This document shows, piece after piece, positions 63,442-64,000 of a stretch of DNA of 64,000 nt; positions within the stretch are counted from its first letter, which is position 1; every line of letters starts with the position of its first letter. A model generated the notes under the pieces. It did not search any database, was not told where the DNA came from, and was given only the letters and a program-made list of their open reading frames with translations. The translations under genes and the position numbers were made by a program. This DNA is from Janthinobacterium sp. 64 (GTDB lineage: Bacteria; Pseudomonadota; Gammaproteobacteria; Burkholderiales; Burkholderiaceae_D): assembly GCF_002813325.1 (NCBI RefSeq), contig NZ_PHUG01000001.1, forward strand, positions 3,348,001-3,412,000, read 5' to 3'.

Positions 63442-64000
63442 TTATGGCAACACGAATGACTTCACCAGGGTCAGCTCGCCGGCGGCCCGCATCGGCACCT
63501 GGAAGCTCTGCAGCTTTTCACGCGGCGTGCCTTCGTTGGTAATGACCGATATGCGGGCGACGGTCAGCATGGCGGTATTCTCGCCGCTGCCGTAGTAATT
63601 CACATAGACGTGATAATTGCCCTTCACGGGCGCGGCGCTGGAAAAGATTTCCGGGCCATAACCGGTGGTTACGTCCACATCCAGCGCGCCACCATCTTTC
63701 AAGACGCGATTGCCGTACCAGGCGTGGCCACCGTCCGGCGTGACCACATGCATATCGAGGTCGGTGCCGGCGCTGTCCCAGGACAGCACGATGCGCAAGC
63801 GCGCCTGCGTCTTGCCCTGGTAGCTGTCGACGAACTGGGTGCGCGCGCGGCTCCTGCCATCGGGCGAGCGCACCTCCACACTATTGGAGCCGCTGCCGAA
63901 GCCATAGGGACGGCCGTAGCTGCCATCCTCACCCACTTCCATCGGCATTGCCACGCCGTTGACGACCAACGTGGCGGGCTTGCCCTTGACGGCGCCGGCG
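63442..64000 (-). CDS. DUF2135/YfaP-like protein (N-terminus outside window)
   Basis: The frame is open to the right edge (186 codons visible). The C-terminal domain has the YfaP pattern: LSWDSAGTDLDMHVVTPDGG, HAWYGNRVLKDGGALDVDV, GPEIFSSAAPVKGNYHVYV then YYGSGENTAMLTVARI. Known members are secreted or periplasmic and of unclear function. The stop is 7 bp upstream of the -35 hexamer of rRNA operon 2. Confidence 0.8.
   Translation of the reverse strand, partial: AGAVKGKPATLVVNGVAMPMEVGEDGSYGRPYGFGSGSNSVEVRSPDGRSRARTQFVDSYQGKTQARLRIVLSWDSAGTDLDMHVVTPDGGHAWYGNRVLKDGGALDVDVTTGYGPEIFSSAAPVKGNYHVYVNYYGSGENTAMLTVARISVITNEGTPREKLQSFQVPMRAAGELTLVKSFVLP

Overview
The window is a 64 kb chromosomal segment of a high-GC betaproteobacterium. 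The order queA-tgt-yajC-secD-secF, the gltIJKL transporter, and two rRNA operons carrying Ile/Ala tRNA spacers point to Burkholderiales, and the protein and rRNA sequences read most like Oxalobacteraceae (Janthinobacterium/Duganella/Massilia type). This placement is from recognition, not from a search. No phage structural genes, integrase, CRISPR array or plasmid functions were seen.

Layout. 0-6.4 kb: the N-terminal three quarters of an acetylornithine/succinylornithine-type aminotransferase with an ArgR-like AraC regulator upstream, a MarR regulator, a 94-residue hypothetical protein, an HDOD protein, a glutathione S-transferase, and a WYL regulator coupled to a secreted ClpP-fold protein. 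6.4-14.5 kb: the queuosine/Sec operon (queA, tgt, yajC, secD, secF) divergent from recG. 14.5-15.3 kb: a REP-associated tyrosine transposase (RAYT) flanked on both sides by inverted REP elements. 15.3-19.6 kb: a tight leftward run of pyrC, DUF3025, a Gfo/Idh oxidoreductase, an MFS transporter and a 41-residue membrane microprotein. 19.7-25.9 kb: an accessory operon of three different dynamin-like GTPases plus a protein with a TerB-like helical region. 26-29.3 kb: gltI-gltJ-gltK-gltL. 29.5-45.4 kb: an Atm1-type ABC exporter, acyl-CoA thioesterase, PhoD phosphatase, LytTR regulator, acyltransferase, two tandem acyl-CoA ligases, a lipoprotein metallopeptidase, a molybdopterin oxidoreductase, an M20 amidohydrolase, a 3-hydroxyisobutyrate-dehydrogenase-type enzyme and a PagL-type lipid A deacylase.

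45.5-63.4 kb: two complete leftward rRNA operons (16S-tRNAIle-tRNAAla-23S-5S) about 12.3 kb apart. Between them is exactly one passenger, a complete four-gene Wadjet (jetABCD) anti-plasmid operon of about 6.7 kb. The start of jetA lies just beyond the terminator of one rRNA operon, and the stop of jetD lies 5 bp before the first promoter hexamer of the other. The window ends inside a DUF2135/YfaP-like gene.

The most interesting parts are the dynamin/TerB-like operon, which I cannot match to a named system, and the Wadjet operon bracketed by rRNA operons that form about 5.6 kb direct repeats. The two rRNA copies are not identical. Their differences fall in stems and hairpins and are largely base-pair compensating, so the two copies are real and distinct.
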